The notes under the pieces are model-generated. The model saw only the letters and a list, made by a program, of their open reading frames with translations, had not been told where the DNA came from and did not search any database. 64,000 bases of DNA. Origin: ZC4RG29 sp032907565. GTDB lineage: Bacteria > Bacteroidota > Bacteroidia > Cytophagales > Cyclobacteriaceae. The DNA is taken from positions 4,854-68,853 of the forward strand of contig JAJJPK010000028.1 of the NCBI GenBank assembly GCA_032907565.1, written 5' to 3'. The position numbers were made by a program, and so were the translations under genes. Shown piece by piece: positions 24,079 to 32,953 of this stretch (position 1 is its first letter; every line of letters starts with the position of its first letter).

Positions 24079-25548
24079 ATGACCGATCCAAAGCATTTGC
24101 TCAACGTAAGTCGTCGTCACTTTCTCCTGGAAAGCGCGTTGGGTCTTGGCGCGTTCGCGCTGGGCACGTTGATGCCGGGCTGTGGCCGCCGGAAGGAGGA
24201 CGTTATTCACGCTATGGACCGCGTGTTAAATCCGATGGCACCGCGTCCTCCACATTTCCCGGCAAAGGCAAAACGTGTGATCTACCTTCATATGGCGGGT
24301 GCCCCTTCTCAGTTAGAGCTGTTTGACTACAAGCCCGAACTGATGAAGTTGCACGACCAACCATGTCCGCCTTCCCTCCTCGAGGGTAAGACGTTTGCTT
24401 TCATTCGTGGCGTTCCGAAAATGATGGGTCCTCAGGCCGAGTTTCGCCAGCGTGGTGAGTCTGGTGCTTGGGTTTCTGACTGTCTTCCTCATTTCGCTAC
24501 CATTGCAGATGAGGTCTCCTTCCTCAAAGGCGTTCATACCGATCAGTTTAACCATGGACCCGCCCAGCTTTTTGTGCATACCGGAGGTCCCAGGTTGGGC
24601 AGGCCAAGCATCGGGTCATGGGTGACCTACGGTCTGGGTTCGGAAAACAGCGACCTGCCGGGTTTTGTGGTGCTCACGTCTGGAGGCAACACACCGGATG
24701 CTGGCAAGAGCGTTTGGGGAAGCGGCTTTCTTCCATCAGTGTATCAAGGCGTGCAGTGCCGGTCGGAGGGTGACCCCGTCCTTTATCTGAGCGATCCCGA
24801 GGGGGTCGACCGCACCTTGAAGGGTGAGATGATCGACGCCATCAACCAGGTTAATGCCGAGCATCACAAAGAGTTTAACGACCCCGAAACGCTGACACGG
24901 ATTGCCCAATATGAAATGGCCTACCGCATGCAGATCTCTGTGCCGGAGGTTATGAATATCAACGACGAACCTGAGTACATTCACAAGTTGTACGGTACAT
25001 CTCCGGGGAAGACGTCGTTTGCCAACAACTGTCTCCTTGCCCGCAAGCTGGTGGAAAAAGGTGTGCGGTATGTACAGCTGTTTGACTGGGGGTGGGATGC
25101 ACACGGCACCGATCCGGCAACCGCCGTTGACATCGGGTTGCGCAACAAATGTCGTGAAATTGACCGTCCGATGACTGCGCTGATCCTTGACCTGAAACAG
25201 CGCGGGTTACTTGACGAAACATTGGTCGTCTGGGGTGGTGAATTCGGTCGCACGCCGATGAAAGAAAATCGGGACGGTAAGGAAATGCCGTTCATGGGTC
25301 GCGACCATCACCTCGAGGCGTTCACGATGTGGATGGCCGGAGGGGGTATCAAAAAAGGCGTAACGTGGGGCGAGACGGATGAGATTGGGTACTATCCCGT
25401 GCGCGGCAAGGTAAGTATCCACGATGTTCAGGCGACTATTCTCAATCAGCTAGGTCTCAATCACGAAGAACTCACATACCACTTCCAGGGACGCCCGTTC
25501 CGGTTGACGGATGTCGCGGGAAAGGTCATTAGTGAAATCGTTGCATGA
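24079..25548 (+). CDS. DUF1501 domain protein with Tat-type leader
   Basis: The 489-residue product starts 2 bp after the upstream stop codon, indicating translational coupling. The N-terminus has a twin-arginine leader (SRRHFLLESALGLGAF) followed by LMPGC at 32-36, so it is probably exported folded and may be lipid-anchored. The body is a DUF1501 domain, distantly related to the sulfatase/alkaline phosphatase fold, with HMAGAPSQLELFDYKP, ENSDLPGFVVL and VVWGGEFGRTP. In planctomycetes DUF1501 genes nearly always follow DUF1549/DUF1553 genes, as here. No enzymatic activity is proven for the family. Confidence 0.93.
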   Translation: MTDPKHLLNVSRRHFLLESALGLGAFALGTLMPGCGRRKEDVIHAMDRVLNPMAPRPPHFPAKAKRVIYLHMAGAPSQLELFDYKPELMKLHDQPCPPSLLEGKTFAFIRGVPKMMGPQAEFRQRGESGAWVSDCLPHFATIADEVSFLKGVHTDQFNHGPAQLFVHTGGPRLGRPSIGSWVTYGLGSENSDLPGFVVLTSGGNTPDAGKSVWGSGFLPSVYQGVQCRSEGDPVLYLSDPEGVDRTLKGEMIDAINQVNAEHHKEFNDPETLTRIAQYEMAYRMQISVPEVMNINDEPEYIHKLYGTSPGKTSFANNCLLARKLVEKGVRYVQLFDWGWDAHGTDPATAVDIGLRNKCREIDRPMTALILDLKQRGLLDETLVVWGGEFGRTPMKENRDGKEMPFMGRDHHLEAFTMWMAGGGIKKGVTWGETDEIGYYPVRGKVSIHDVQATILNQLGLNHEELTYHFQGRPFRLTDVAGKVISEIVA

Positions 25549-25576
25549 AAACGCGTAAGAAAAGGTCTGTAGTCTG

Positions 25577-26938
25577 ATGCTGTTTCTCGGGCGTTTTCAT
25601 CCGCTACTCGTTCACTTCCCCATTGTGCTGTTGCTTACGGCCTTCGTCTTCGAAGTGATGTCGCGCAGTCATTACTTCAGGGGGTTGAAATTCAGCGTGC
25701 TACCGTTGCTCGTGTTGGGTACAATTGGTGCGGTGTTGTCCGCGCTTACCGGACTTTTTATTTCTCAGGAAGGCGGTTACGACCAGAGTACGTTGCAGCG
25801 GCATCAGTGGGCAGGGATAACTACCGTTATTGTGGCAGCTCTCGCGACGATAGCGAAGTGGAAGAGCAACCACCAGAAAGGGCTTATTGCAACGCTGTTT
25901 ATCATCGTCACCATGCTCGTCGTCGTGACGGGTCACCTGGGTGCGGGGTTAACCCACGGCAAAGATTTCCTTACGGAGTATGCGCCCTGGAACCGCCGGA
26001 GTCAGACACCATTCACCTTGCCAGTTATTGCCAATCCCGATGAGGCGGTGTTTTACGCTGACATGATTCGACCGATCCTGGAACAGCGATGTTACGCGTG
26101 TCACAGTGAGAAGAGGCAGAAGGGCGACTTACGGCTCGATGGTGAAGAGTTCATTCGCAAAGGAGGAGATAGTGGGCCGATATGGGGTGGGCGTACCGGA
26201 GAGCTATGCCGACGGCCGCTGTCGCCCGCAGAGCACGAAGATCATATGCCGCCCATTGAACGCGACCAACCTTCGTCGGCAGAGATCGAGCTCATTGTAG
26301 CCTGGGTGGAGTCGGGTGCCGACTTCAATGCAAAAGTCGCGTCGCTCGACAACGCTGCGCTCGTAAAGAGCTACTGGGGCATACTGCAGACGGCCGCGGA
26401 CCCGTCGTGGTTGCCCGATGAAGAAGTGCCTGAGGGAGATGTTGCGTCAATTGCAGCCCTTACGTCCGCCGGGGCGCTGGTAATGCCCGTGGCTGAGAAC
26501 AGCAACTTCCTGACTGTTGATCTTCTCAACGTTCGGAGTTTTAATCAGCTAGCCAAACCGTTACTGGGTCTTCGTGAGCAAGTGGTCGAACTTCGCGCGG
26601 AGGGGAAGACGCTGCCTGATTCCGTCACCACCGCAATCACCGGTTTGAGCAACCTCCGCAAGCTGAGCCTGTCGAACGCCTCGTTTAACGCCGAGCTCAT
26701 TGATCTGTCGGCATTGCCTGATCTGGTGTACCTTAATCTGACCGGCACCGGTGTGGGGGAGGAATTCCTTACTCCTCTTGCGGAGATGAAGCGCCTGAAA
26801 AAGCTGTACCTGTACAACACGAATGTGTCGGCGGCCGATGTGGCTTCGCTGAAGGATCGCAATCCCGAACTTGAGGTCGATTTGGGAGGCTACGATTTAC
26901 CGTTCCTGGTGACGGACACCCTTGTTTATCGGCGCTGA
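25577..26938 (+). CDS. DUF2231 membrane protein fused to cytochrome c and leucine-rich repeats
   Basis: The 453-residue protein has an N-terminal DUF2231 region with four membrane helices (RFHPLLVHFPIVLLL first), then a planctomycete-type cytochrome c domain with CYACH (Cys172, Cys175, His176), and a C-terminal leucine-rich-repeat-like segment (about 340-440: LSNLRKLSLSNASF, LPDLVYLNLTGTGV, MKRLKKLYLYNTNV). It is 28 bp after the DUF1501 gene. The combination of membrane anchor, heme and protein-interaction repeats suggests the inner-membrane partner that passes electrons to or from the two exported proteins. This is inference; the fused family itself is known from Planctomycetes and Bacteroidota. 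Confidence 0.9.
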   Translation: MLFLGRFHPLLVHFPIVLLLTAFVFEVMSRSHYFRGLKFSVLPLLVLGTIGAVLSALTGLFISQEGGYDQSTLQRHQWAGITTVIVAALATIAKWKSNHQKGLIATLFIIVTMLVVVTGHLGAGLTHGKDFLTEYAPWNRRSQTPFTLPVIANPDEAVFYADMIRPILEQRCYACHSEKRQKGDLRLDGEEFIRKGGDSGPIWGGRTGELCRRPLSPAEHEDHMPPIERDQPSSAEIELIVAWVESGADFNAKVASLDNAALVKSYWGILQTAADPSWLPDEEVPEGDVASIAALTSAGALVMPVAENSNFLTVDLLNVRSFNQLAKPLLGLREQVVELRAEGKTLPDSVTTAITGLSNLRKLSLSNASFNAELIDLSALPDLVYLNLTGTGVGEEFLTPLAEMKRLKKLYLYNTNVSAADVASLKDRNPELEVDLGGYDLPFLVTDTLVYRR

Positions 26939-27002
26939 GCGATTGTGGATGAGGTGGCATTCTGTTAAATTGTGTACCTGATGTTGGTCTGAACGGACGC
27001 CT

Positions 27003-28448
27003 ATGATAACCTTCCTCATTTCCGTAGCAGCCTTGCTTTTCGGATACTTCCTCTACTCCCGGGTTGCAGAAAGAATTTTTGGCGTTGACGGCAACCGCCC
27101 GACACCCGCTGTTACCCAGGCCGATGGCGTAGATTATGTGGCCATGCCCGTATGGAAGATCTTCCTGATTCAGTTTCTCAACATCGCCGGTCTCGGTCCG
27201 ATTTTCGGTGCGGTCGCAGGCGCCATGTGGGGACCCGTGGCCTTTCTTTGGATCGTTCTGGGAACAATCTTCGCCGGCGCTGTCCACGATTATTTTTCCG
27301 GAATGTTATCGTTGAGGCATCGGGGAAAGAGTATCACGGAAATTGCAGGGAAATACCTGGGCAACGGTGTAAAGCAGTTCATGCGGGCCTTCACCATAGT
27401 GCTTTTGATTATGGTAGGAGCGGTGTTCATTATGGGCCCGGCAAAGATCATTGACGACATGACCGGAAATTTTGCCGGGCTGGCTGTGTGGGTATCGGTA
27501 GTCTTCATATACTATATCGCCTCGACGATTCTTCCCATTGACAAACTCATCGGCAGGATCTATCCCGTGTTTGGCATAGCCCTGCTGTTCATGGCGCTTG
27601 GGATAACGGTAACGATGTTGGCAGGCGGGCTTCCCATTCCGGAGCTTTCCTGGTCGAACCTCGGCAACCAGCACGCAGAGGCGGGTAAGTTTCCCATCTT
27701 CCCCATGGTCTTCATCACCATCGCCTGCGGGGCGATCTCTGGCTTCCACGCAACGCAGTCTCCAATGATGGCGCGGTGCATGACCAATGAAAAGCAGGGC
27801 CGGACAATCTTCTATGGTGCCATGGTTACAGAAGGAGTGGTGGCGCTGATCTGGGCGGCCATCGGCATGAGTTTTTATGGCGGCGTCGGCGCGCTGAATC
27901 AGACGATGATGGCAAATCAGGGCAACGCCGCCGTTGTCGTCAATGAAATTTGTAATACCCTTTTGGGAACTGTGGGAGGCTTTCTCGCATTACTCGGCGT
28001 TGTCGCAGCGCCGATTACCTCCGGCGACACGGCATTCCGGAGCGCACGTCTTATTGTTGCAGACTTTGTCGGACTCAATCAGAGTCCGATAAGGAATCGG
28101 TTGATGATCAGTCTTCCACTTTTCGCCATAGGCTTTCTTCTCACGCGTATAGACTTTGCTATTGTATGGCGTTACTTCGCGTGGACCAACCAGACACTGG
28201 CAGCGATTGTCCTGTGGACGATCACGGCATATTTGATTCGCGAACGAAAGCCGTACTGGATCGCCCTTATCCCATCCGCATTCATGACCGCAGTGGTGGT
28301 ATCATACCTGCTACTTGCCCCGGAAGGTTTTCAGCTTTCGACCGGGATCTCGTATACCGCGGGTATTGTGATGTCCGTGATCCTGGTCGCGCTGTCGATG
28401 GTGACGGTGTACCGGGTGCGACTCGAGAGTAAGGCGGTGATCAATTGA
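27003..28448 (+). CDS. cstA: Carbon starvation protein CstA-like transporter
   Basis: The 481-residue polytopic membrane protein has the CstA N-terminal signature: AERIFGVDGNRPTPA, then FGAVAGAMWGPVAFLWIVLG and GAVHDYFSGMLSLRHRGKS. About 13 helices are predictable. CstA proteins take up peptides or, in some species, pyruvate. It is shorter than E. coli CstA (about 700 residues) because internal loops are missing, the common short form in Bacteroidota. It starts 64 bp after the cytochrome operon and could be read through from it, but there is no functional link in the sequence. Confidence 0.93.
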   Translation: MITFLISVAALLFGYFLYSRVAERIFGVDGNRPTPAVTQADGVDYVAMPVWKIFLIQFLNIAGLGPIFGAVAGAMWGPVAFLWIVLGTIFAGAVHDYFSGMLSLRHRGKSITEIAGKYLGNGVKQFMRAFTIVLLIMVGAVFIMGPAKIIDDMTGNFAGLAVWVSVVFIYYIASTILPIDKLIGRIYPVFGIALLFMALGITVTMLAGGLPIPELSWSNLGNQHAEAGKFPIFPMVFITIACGAISGFHATQSPMMARCMTNEKQGRTIFYGAMVTEGVVALIWAAIGMSFYGGVGALNQTMMANQGNAAVVVNEICNTLLGTVGGFLALLGVVAAPITSGDTAFRSARLIVADFVGLNQSPIRNRLMISLPLFAIGFLLTRIDFAIVWRYFAWTNQTLAAIVLWTITAYLIRERKPYWIALIPSAFMTAVVVSYLLLAPEGFQLSTGISYTAGIVMSVILVALSMVTVYRVRLESKAVIN

Positions 28449-28470
28449 GTTCTCTTCCGATCGTCACACC

Positions 28471-28758
28471 TTAACGAAACCGTTCCATAGAGAATGCCTC
28501 TGCGGGCTGGGAGAAGTGTTCCTTGACACGGCGCCAAACGTTCTTGAAGAGTTCGGATTTCCTGTAATTCTTCAGCGCTGTCGTACTTTCCCAATGACTT
28601 ACCGTAACGAAAATGTTGGGATCGTCGGCATCTCGCATGAGTTCGAGATAGGTGCAGCCGGCCATATTCTTGATGGCAGCCTCGGTTCGTCCGTAGATTT
28701 CCAGGAAGTCGTCGACCGCCTCGGGGATAAAATACATTCTAACGATTCGTACAATCAT
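28471..28758 (-). CDS. Antibiotic biosynthesis monooxygenase (ABM)-fold protein
   Basis: This 95-residue protein has the ferredoxin-like ABM fold pattern: RIVRMYFIPEAVDDFLEIY, then AAIKNMAGCTYLELMRDADDPNIFVTVSHWES and LKNYRKSELFKNVW. Members include quinol monooxygenases and heme-degrading enzymes, but many are uncharacterised. The SHWES motif is the most conserved part. It is convergent with cstA and 45 bp downstream of the SAM-hydrolase-like gene on the same strand. Confidence 0.88.
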   Translation of the reverse strand: MIVRIVRMYFIPEAVDDFLEIYGRTEAAIKNMAGCTYLELMRDADDPNIFVTVSHWESTTALKNYRKSELFKNVWRRVKEHFSQPAEAFSMERFR

Positions 28759-28803
28759 GGTTCACCGGTAACGTCGTTCAATTTACTATTTAAAGGCAAA
28801 ACT

Positions 28804-29577
28804 CTACTCCTGGAAGGAAATGTTCACCATGCTGTCATAGGTGAGTCCGAGTAGTTCAGACGCATTTCCCTTGTAAATACCGATTTCAAGCAGCCCAAGG
28901 CTATTGAAAAGCAGGACACATTCGCCCTCTTCGGCCTGGTTGTAACGCGTATGAAGACGGCGGAACTTTTCTCCGCCGAACTGAATTGTGAAGGATCGGT
29001 CCTGGCGGACCGCCTCAAAAGTAGATTGCGGGATATTCGTGATCAGGTTGCCGTACGAATCGACATGAATGACATTGCCTGAGATGAGCTTTCGCGTCGC
29101 CTTCACATGCCTGTCCGTCATCCGTTTAAGCGAATCCACCGGTTTCCCCAGCTCGTGAAGCGGCGTTCCCGCAGCAAGCCGGGCTGCGGCTGGTGCGAAC
29201 ACATCCCGCTCGGGAAACGTACCCGGGCTGCCATCCTCGGTTTCGAGAAGGACAAGCTGACCAGGCTGGCAGTCAGAAATCAGGCTGAAGAGCCCGTTGT
29301 CGCTACCGACGAAAAAGTGGTCCTCTAATTGTAGAGCGACGGGTTGATCATCCCGGTTGCCGGTGGCGTGTACGCCTGTAAGATGAACGGTGCCGGGCGG
29401 GAAATCGCGGAAGACCGAGCGAAGCACAAATGCGGCGTTCGCGATGTCGCACGTGGCAATCCGGTGCGTTAGTTCTACGATGACCGCCGCTGGGGTTTCC
29501 CGGAGTATCCGGGCTTTGATGGCCGCCACGTAATGATCGATTTCGCCGGAATCGGTAAGGAGCGTTACAATTGCCAT
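28804..29577 (-). CDS. SAM hydroxide adenosyltransferase (DUF62 family)
   Basis: The 257-residue product belongs to the DUF62/fluorinase-like family that hydrolyses S-adenosylmethionine to adenosine and methionine using water. Conserved parts are LLTDSGEIDHYVAAIKARIL at the N-terminus, VELTHRIATCDIANAAFVL, the VGSDNGLFSL loop, and in the C-terminal beta-barrel HVDSYGNLITNI. Most relatives have LTDFG where this protein has LTDSG. The start at 29577 is divergent from phoH with 115 bp between. Confidence 0.92.
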   Translation of the reverse strand: MAIVTLLTDSGEIDHYVAAIKARILRETPAAVIVELTHRIATCDIANAAFVLRSVFRDFPPGTVHLTGVHATGNRDDQPVALQLEDHFFVGSDNGLFSLISDCQPGQLVLLETEDGSPGTFPERDVFAPAAARLAAGTPLHELGKPVDSLKRMTDRHVKATRKLISGNVIHVDSYGNLITNIPQSTFEAVRQDRSFTIQFGGEKFRRLHTRYNQAEEGECVLLFNSLGLLEIGIYKGNASELLGLTYDSMVNISFQE

Positions 29578-29622
29578 GAAAAGACTGAGATACCGCCAAA
29601 CCGGTTTTTGCCGGATTATACT

Positions 29623-29630
29623 TATTTTTG
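29623..29630 (+). promoter_or_regulatory. Bacteroidota -7 box for phoH
   Basis: TATTTTTG matches TAnnTTTG exactly and lies 62 bp upstream of the phoH start. No well-spaced TTTG -33 element is present (a TTTG at 29607-29610 is too close). Confidence 0.45.
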
Positions 29631-29692
29631 TATAGTTAATTCAAATTTTTTTAACGTTTGAATAGTTACAAATAAAAATTCGGATTCATTCT

Positions 29693-30649
29693 TTGATAGA
29701 AAAAGTAGTAACACTGGACAACATCTCACTCGTAGAGTTTCTTGGAGTAGAAAATAAAACCATCGATTCCCTTGCCGCAGCTTTTCCAAAAAGCAAGATC
29801 GTTTCGCGAGGCAACCAGATCTTGATCAAGGGTTCGACAGCGGAAATCGTACAGATCGATGACATACTGAATTCCCTGATAGCGCACTACCATAAGTACG
29901 GGCGGATCACGGAAGAAAATGTCCAACAATACATCTCCCGCGAACAGGAGACTCCCGGAGCTCCAACAGGACAGGACGATATCATTATCTATGGAACCAA
30001 GGGCACGCCCATCCGGCCTAAGACCGTGAACCAGCATAAGCTGGTCGAGTTGGTTGCCGCCAATGATCTCGTGTTTGCCCTCGGCCCCGCGGGAACGGGC
30101 AAGACGTACATCTCCGTGGCGCTTGCGGTGAAGGCGCTCAAGAACAAGACGATCAAGAAGATCATCATTTCACGTCCCGCAGTGGAGGCAGGGGAGAACC
30201 TGGGCTTCCTGCCCGGCGACTTAAAGGAAAAGATCGATCCGTACCTGCGACCCATATACGATGCGCTCAACGACATGATCCCGTACGAGAAACTGCGTTA
30301 CTACATGGAGCGCGAAATTATCGAGATCGCTCCACTGGCGTATATGCGCGGCCGGACGCTTAACAATGCATTCATCCTCCTGGATGAAGCACAGAACACT
30401 TCACCCATGCAGATGAAGATGTTCCTTACCCGTATGGGACCGGATTCTAAAATGATCGTTACAGGGGATGCCACGCAAGTAGATCTGCCTGCCAAACAGC
30501 AGTCTGGCCTGCGGGAAGCCATCCGTATCCTGGGGGGCGTCAAAGGCATCGGGTTCCTCGAACTTAGCGAAAGGGACGTGATCCGCCATAAACTCGTCCG
30601 CGACATCATCGACGCATATCACAAGGCGGGGAATAATAATCAGCCCTAA
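29693..30649 (+). CDS. phoH: PhoH family protein (RNA-binding ATPase)
   Basis: The 318-residue protein has an N-terminal KH-like region (about 1-90) and the PhoH P-loop domain with Walker A GPAGTGKT, the SRPAVEAGENLGFLPGDLKEK region and Walker B AFILLDEAQN. No ATG is available: the frame is open upstream only to 29666, and the family N-terminus MIEKVVTLDNISLVEFLG begins exactly at TTG 29693, so a TTG start is called. PhoH ATPases are linked to RNA metabolism and, in some lineages, phosphate starvation; the function is not fully defined. Three REP-like repeats follow the gene. Confidence 0.95.
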   Translation: MIEKVVTLDNISLVEFLGVENKTIDSLAAAFPKSKIVSRGNQILIKGSTAEIVQIDDILNSLIAHYHKYGRITEENVQQYISREQETPGAPTGQDDIIIYGTKGTPIRPKTVNQHKLVELVAANDLVFALGPAGTGKTYISVALAVKALKNKTIKKIIISRPAVEAGENLGFLPGDLKEKIDPYLRPIYDALNDMIPYEKLRYYMEREIIEIAPLAYMRGRTLNNAFILLDEAQNTSPMQMKMFLTRMGPDSKMIVTGDATQVDLPAKQQSGLREAIRILGGVKGIGFLELSERDVIRHKLVRDIIDAYHKAGNNNQP

Positions 30650-30655
30650 GATTGC

Positions 30656-30759
30656 CCCTCGACATGCTCAGGGACCACCCTTCGACAAGCTCAGGAGCGG
30701 TTGTCCCTAACCTTGGGGTTAGGTCCGACTGTTTCTTCGGTGCCTGAGCTTGTCGAAGG
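30656..30759. repeat. REP-like element with nested hairpins (CTTCGACAAGCTCAGG family)
   Basis: A 17-bp perfect inverted repeat, CCTTCGACAAGCTCAGG (30679-30695) and its complement CCTGAGCTTGTCGAAGG (30743-30759), encloses a second hairpin, CCTAACC-TTGG-GGTTAGG (30706-30723). A degraded copy, CCCTCGACATGCTCAGGG, precedes it (30656-30673). The same motif recurs at 9245-9263. It lies between phoH and comEC and may act as a terminator or mRNA-stability element. Confidence 0.8.
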
Positions 30760-30867
30760 CGACTGATTGCCTGACTGATTGCTGCTTAGCCAAACACACA
30801 ATAGGGGTACCGTTAATTTCCCTTTGTTTTCCTTTTGCCGGGGTGCGGGAATGGCTAAATTTTGTCC

Positions 30868-32949
30868 ATGATCCAATGGACCCCCTATGCGTTTGTTCGT
30901 ATCACGCTGTTCTATGTGACGGGGGTCTTGGTTGGTAAATCCTGGGCGCTGGATCCAGTCCTCGTCTGGCCCCTCGTTGTTCTGGTCGTGGTTGCTTACA
31001 TCGTACTCGCAACGACGAAGCGAAAGCGGGTTTCGGGAGTGATCTCAGGCACGCTCGGCCTTGCGTCAATCCTCCTGCTTGGCTGCGCCTCCGGTGGCCG
31101 GACAATGGTATTGCCCGCCGATCATATCTCACATTATGCGGACAGTATCACGCACTTCGCAGGCGTCGTGACCTCGTATCCTTCGCGATCATCGCGCACG
31201 TGGAAGGTGGTACTGGACGTGCGCAGTGTTCGGGTGAGGAAAGCATGGAAAGGCGCAAGCGGAAAGGTCATGCTATACCTCGATTTGGATGCCTACCCGT
31301 CGCCGTTTACCTATGGTGATGTATTGTTCATAACAGGTGGACCCCGAGGTGTGCCGGGCCCGGCCAATCCGGAGGCTTTCGATTACCGGAGGTTCCTGGC
31401 ACTGCGACATATTCACCATCAACACTACGTCGGCGGGAACAACGATGCCGTGCGGATCGGTAATGATCCGCCATCGCCCATCATGGCACGCGCCATAGCA
31501 GCGCGTGAAAAGGCAGTGGAGGTGTTCCGACGGTATGTTCGTGGCACGCGCGAACATGCCGTTGCCTGTGCCCTGGTCTTGGGATACAAGGAGGACCTTG
31601 ACGACGACCTTTCTGATGCGTTTGCGGCATCCGGGACGTTGCATGTGCTGGCCGTTTCCGGCCTTCACGTCGGCATTCTTTACGGGCTTGTGATGGTGAT
31701 GTTGAAGCCCGTCCGAAAGATGCGGGGCGGGAAGTGGACCGTCGCCCTCTGCGGCATTGCGGTGCTCTGGAGTTATGCCTTCATCACGGGGCTTTCGCCA
31801 TCGGTGTTGCGTGCCGCAATGATGTGTTCCGTAGTCACGCTGGCGGGACCCTGGGGACGCCGCTCGAGCATGTATAACACTTTTGCTGTATCGGCATTTG
31901 CTCTGCTGGTGCATGATCCGAACCTCATTTATTCCGTGGGCTTTCAGTTATCCTATGCTGCCGTGTTTGGCATCGTTCGGTTTTATCCCCCATTGGTGCG
32001 CTTGTGGGAACCTTCATCGTGGATTGTTTCCAGAATATGGCAGATGTCATGTGTGTCTTTTGCCGCGCAGCTGGCAACATTCCCGCTTGCGCTGTACTAC
32101 TTTCACCAGTTTCCTGTTTGGTTCCTGCTGGCAAATCTGGTCGCCATTCCCCTCTCCTTTGTCATTCTCGTGACCGGACTGGTTACTTTGGCCGCAGCGA
32201 TTTGGCCAGCGGCAGCTATGGTCTGTGGATATGCGCTTCACGGCGCCGTATGGTTGCTAAACCGATCCGTTGAGCTAACCGCGGACCTTCCGCTCAGCGT
32301 CATTGACGGCATTTACATATCGTCATTTCAATGTTGGATACTCGGCGGCATCGTCGCAGTGATCGCTACACTGATCACCCACCGGAGTTTCGGCCTGGTC
32401 TGTGCAGCCGCCGTGTTATGCTTTGCGTTTGCCGCCGACGGCTGGGTACGAACCTTTGAGAATTCGTCGGTCAAGGAGGTCATTGTCTACCACCTTCGCA
32501 ATGGATACGGAATGGAATTCAGGGAAGCCTTTCACTCGTACTTCTTTGCTGATTCTGTCCACTCCCGTAATGCAGATGCCGTGGCATATCATACGGCTGG
32601 CTATCGCATGACCGCGGGAATCCGTAGCGTAGAAGCGGGTGCAAGTCAACCCTTTGTGCGTGAGTTCGATGCCGGTCGGCTGATACATTGGAACGACTAT
32701 ACGATAATTCATATTTTTAGCGGAGGTCTCAAATGGCCTGCGCATTTAGACGTAGATTGCGTGGTGGTCAGCCGGAACGCGCTACGCACCCTTGATGATC
32801 TGCCTGAAGGTGTTACCCTTTCCCAGGTGGTTGTCGACGGAAGCAATAGTCCGTTTGTGGTCGCACGGATGGAGCGGGAAGCTGTCTCGCGAGGCATCCC
32901 TTTTCACGCCACGAGCAAATCCGGCGCGTTTATCAAAAAAATCCAATAG
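30868..32949 (+). CDS. comEC: ComEC/Rec2 family competence DNA channel protein
   Basis: The 693-residue protein, from the ATG at 30868 (a TTG at 30862 is possible), has two N-terminal membrane helices, a DUF4131/OB-like periplasmic domain (about 70-190) and the polytopic Competence core with the signature SGTLHVLAVSGLHVGILYG (about 255-273) and FSVGFQLSYAAVFGI-like helices. The C-terminal metallo-beta-lactamase HxHxDH motif of longer ComEC proteins is absent, as is usual for the short Bacteroidota forms. It should move single-stranded DNA across the inner membrane in natural transformation. The stop is 4 bp before the enoyl-CoA hydratase start. Confidence 0.93.
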   Translation: MIQWTPYAFVRITLFYVTGVLVGKSWALDPVLVWPLVVLVVVAYIVLATTKRKRVSGVISGTLGLASILLLGCASGGRTMVLPADHISHYADSITHFAGVVTSYPSRSSRTWKVVLDVRSVRVRKAWKGASGKVMLYLDLDAYPSPFTYGDVLFITGGPRGVPGPANPEAFDYRRFLALRHIHHQHYVGGNNDAVRIGNDPPSPIMARAIAAREKAVEVFRRYVRGTREHAVACALVLGYKEDLDDDLSDAFAASGTLHVLAVSGLHVGILYGLVMVMLKPVRKMRGGKWTVALCGIAVLWSYAFITGLSPSVLRAAMMCSVVTLAGPWGRRSSMYNTFAVSAFALLVHDPNLIYSVGFQLSYAAVFGIVRFYPPLVRLWEPSSWIVSRIWQMSCVSFAAQLATFPLALYYFHQFPVWFLLANLVAIPLSFVILVTGLVTLAAAIWPAAAMVCGYALHGAVWLLNRSVELTADLPLSVIDGIYISSFQCWILGGIVAVIATLITHRSFGLVCAAAVLCFAFAADGWVRTFENSSVKEVIVYHLRNGYGMEFREAFHSYFFADSVHSRNADAVAYHTAGYRMTAGIRSVEAGASQPFVREFDAGRLIHWNDYTIIHIFSGGLKWPAHLDVDCVVVSRNALRTLDDLPEGVTLSQVVVDGSNSPFVVARMEREAVSRGIPFHATSKSGAFIKKIQ

Positions 32950-32953
32950 ACAA

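Noticed and set aside
22205..24210. Several minus-strand frames of 60-262 codons
   Set aside because: All are antisense to the DUF1549/DUF1553 gene and have no recognisable domain.
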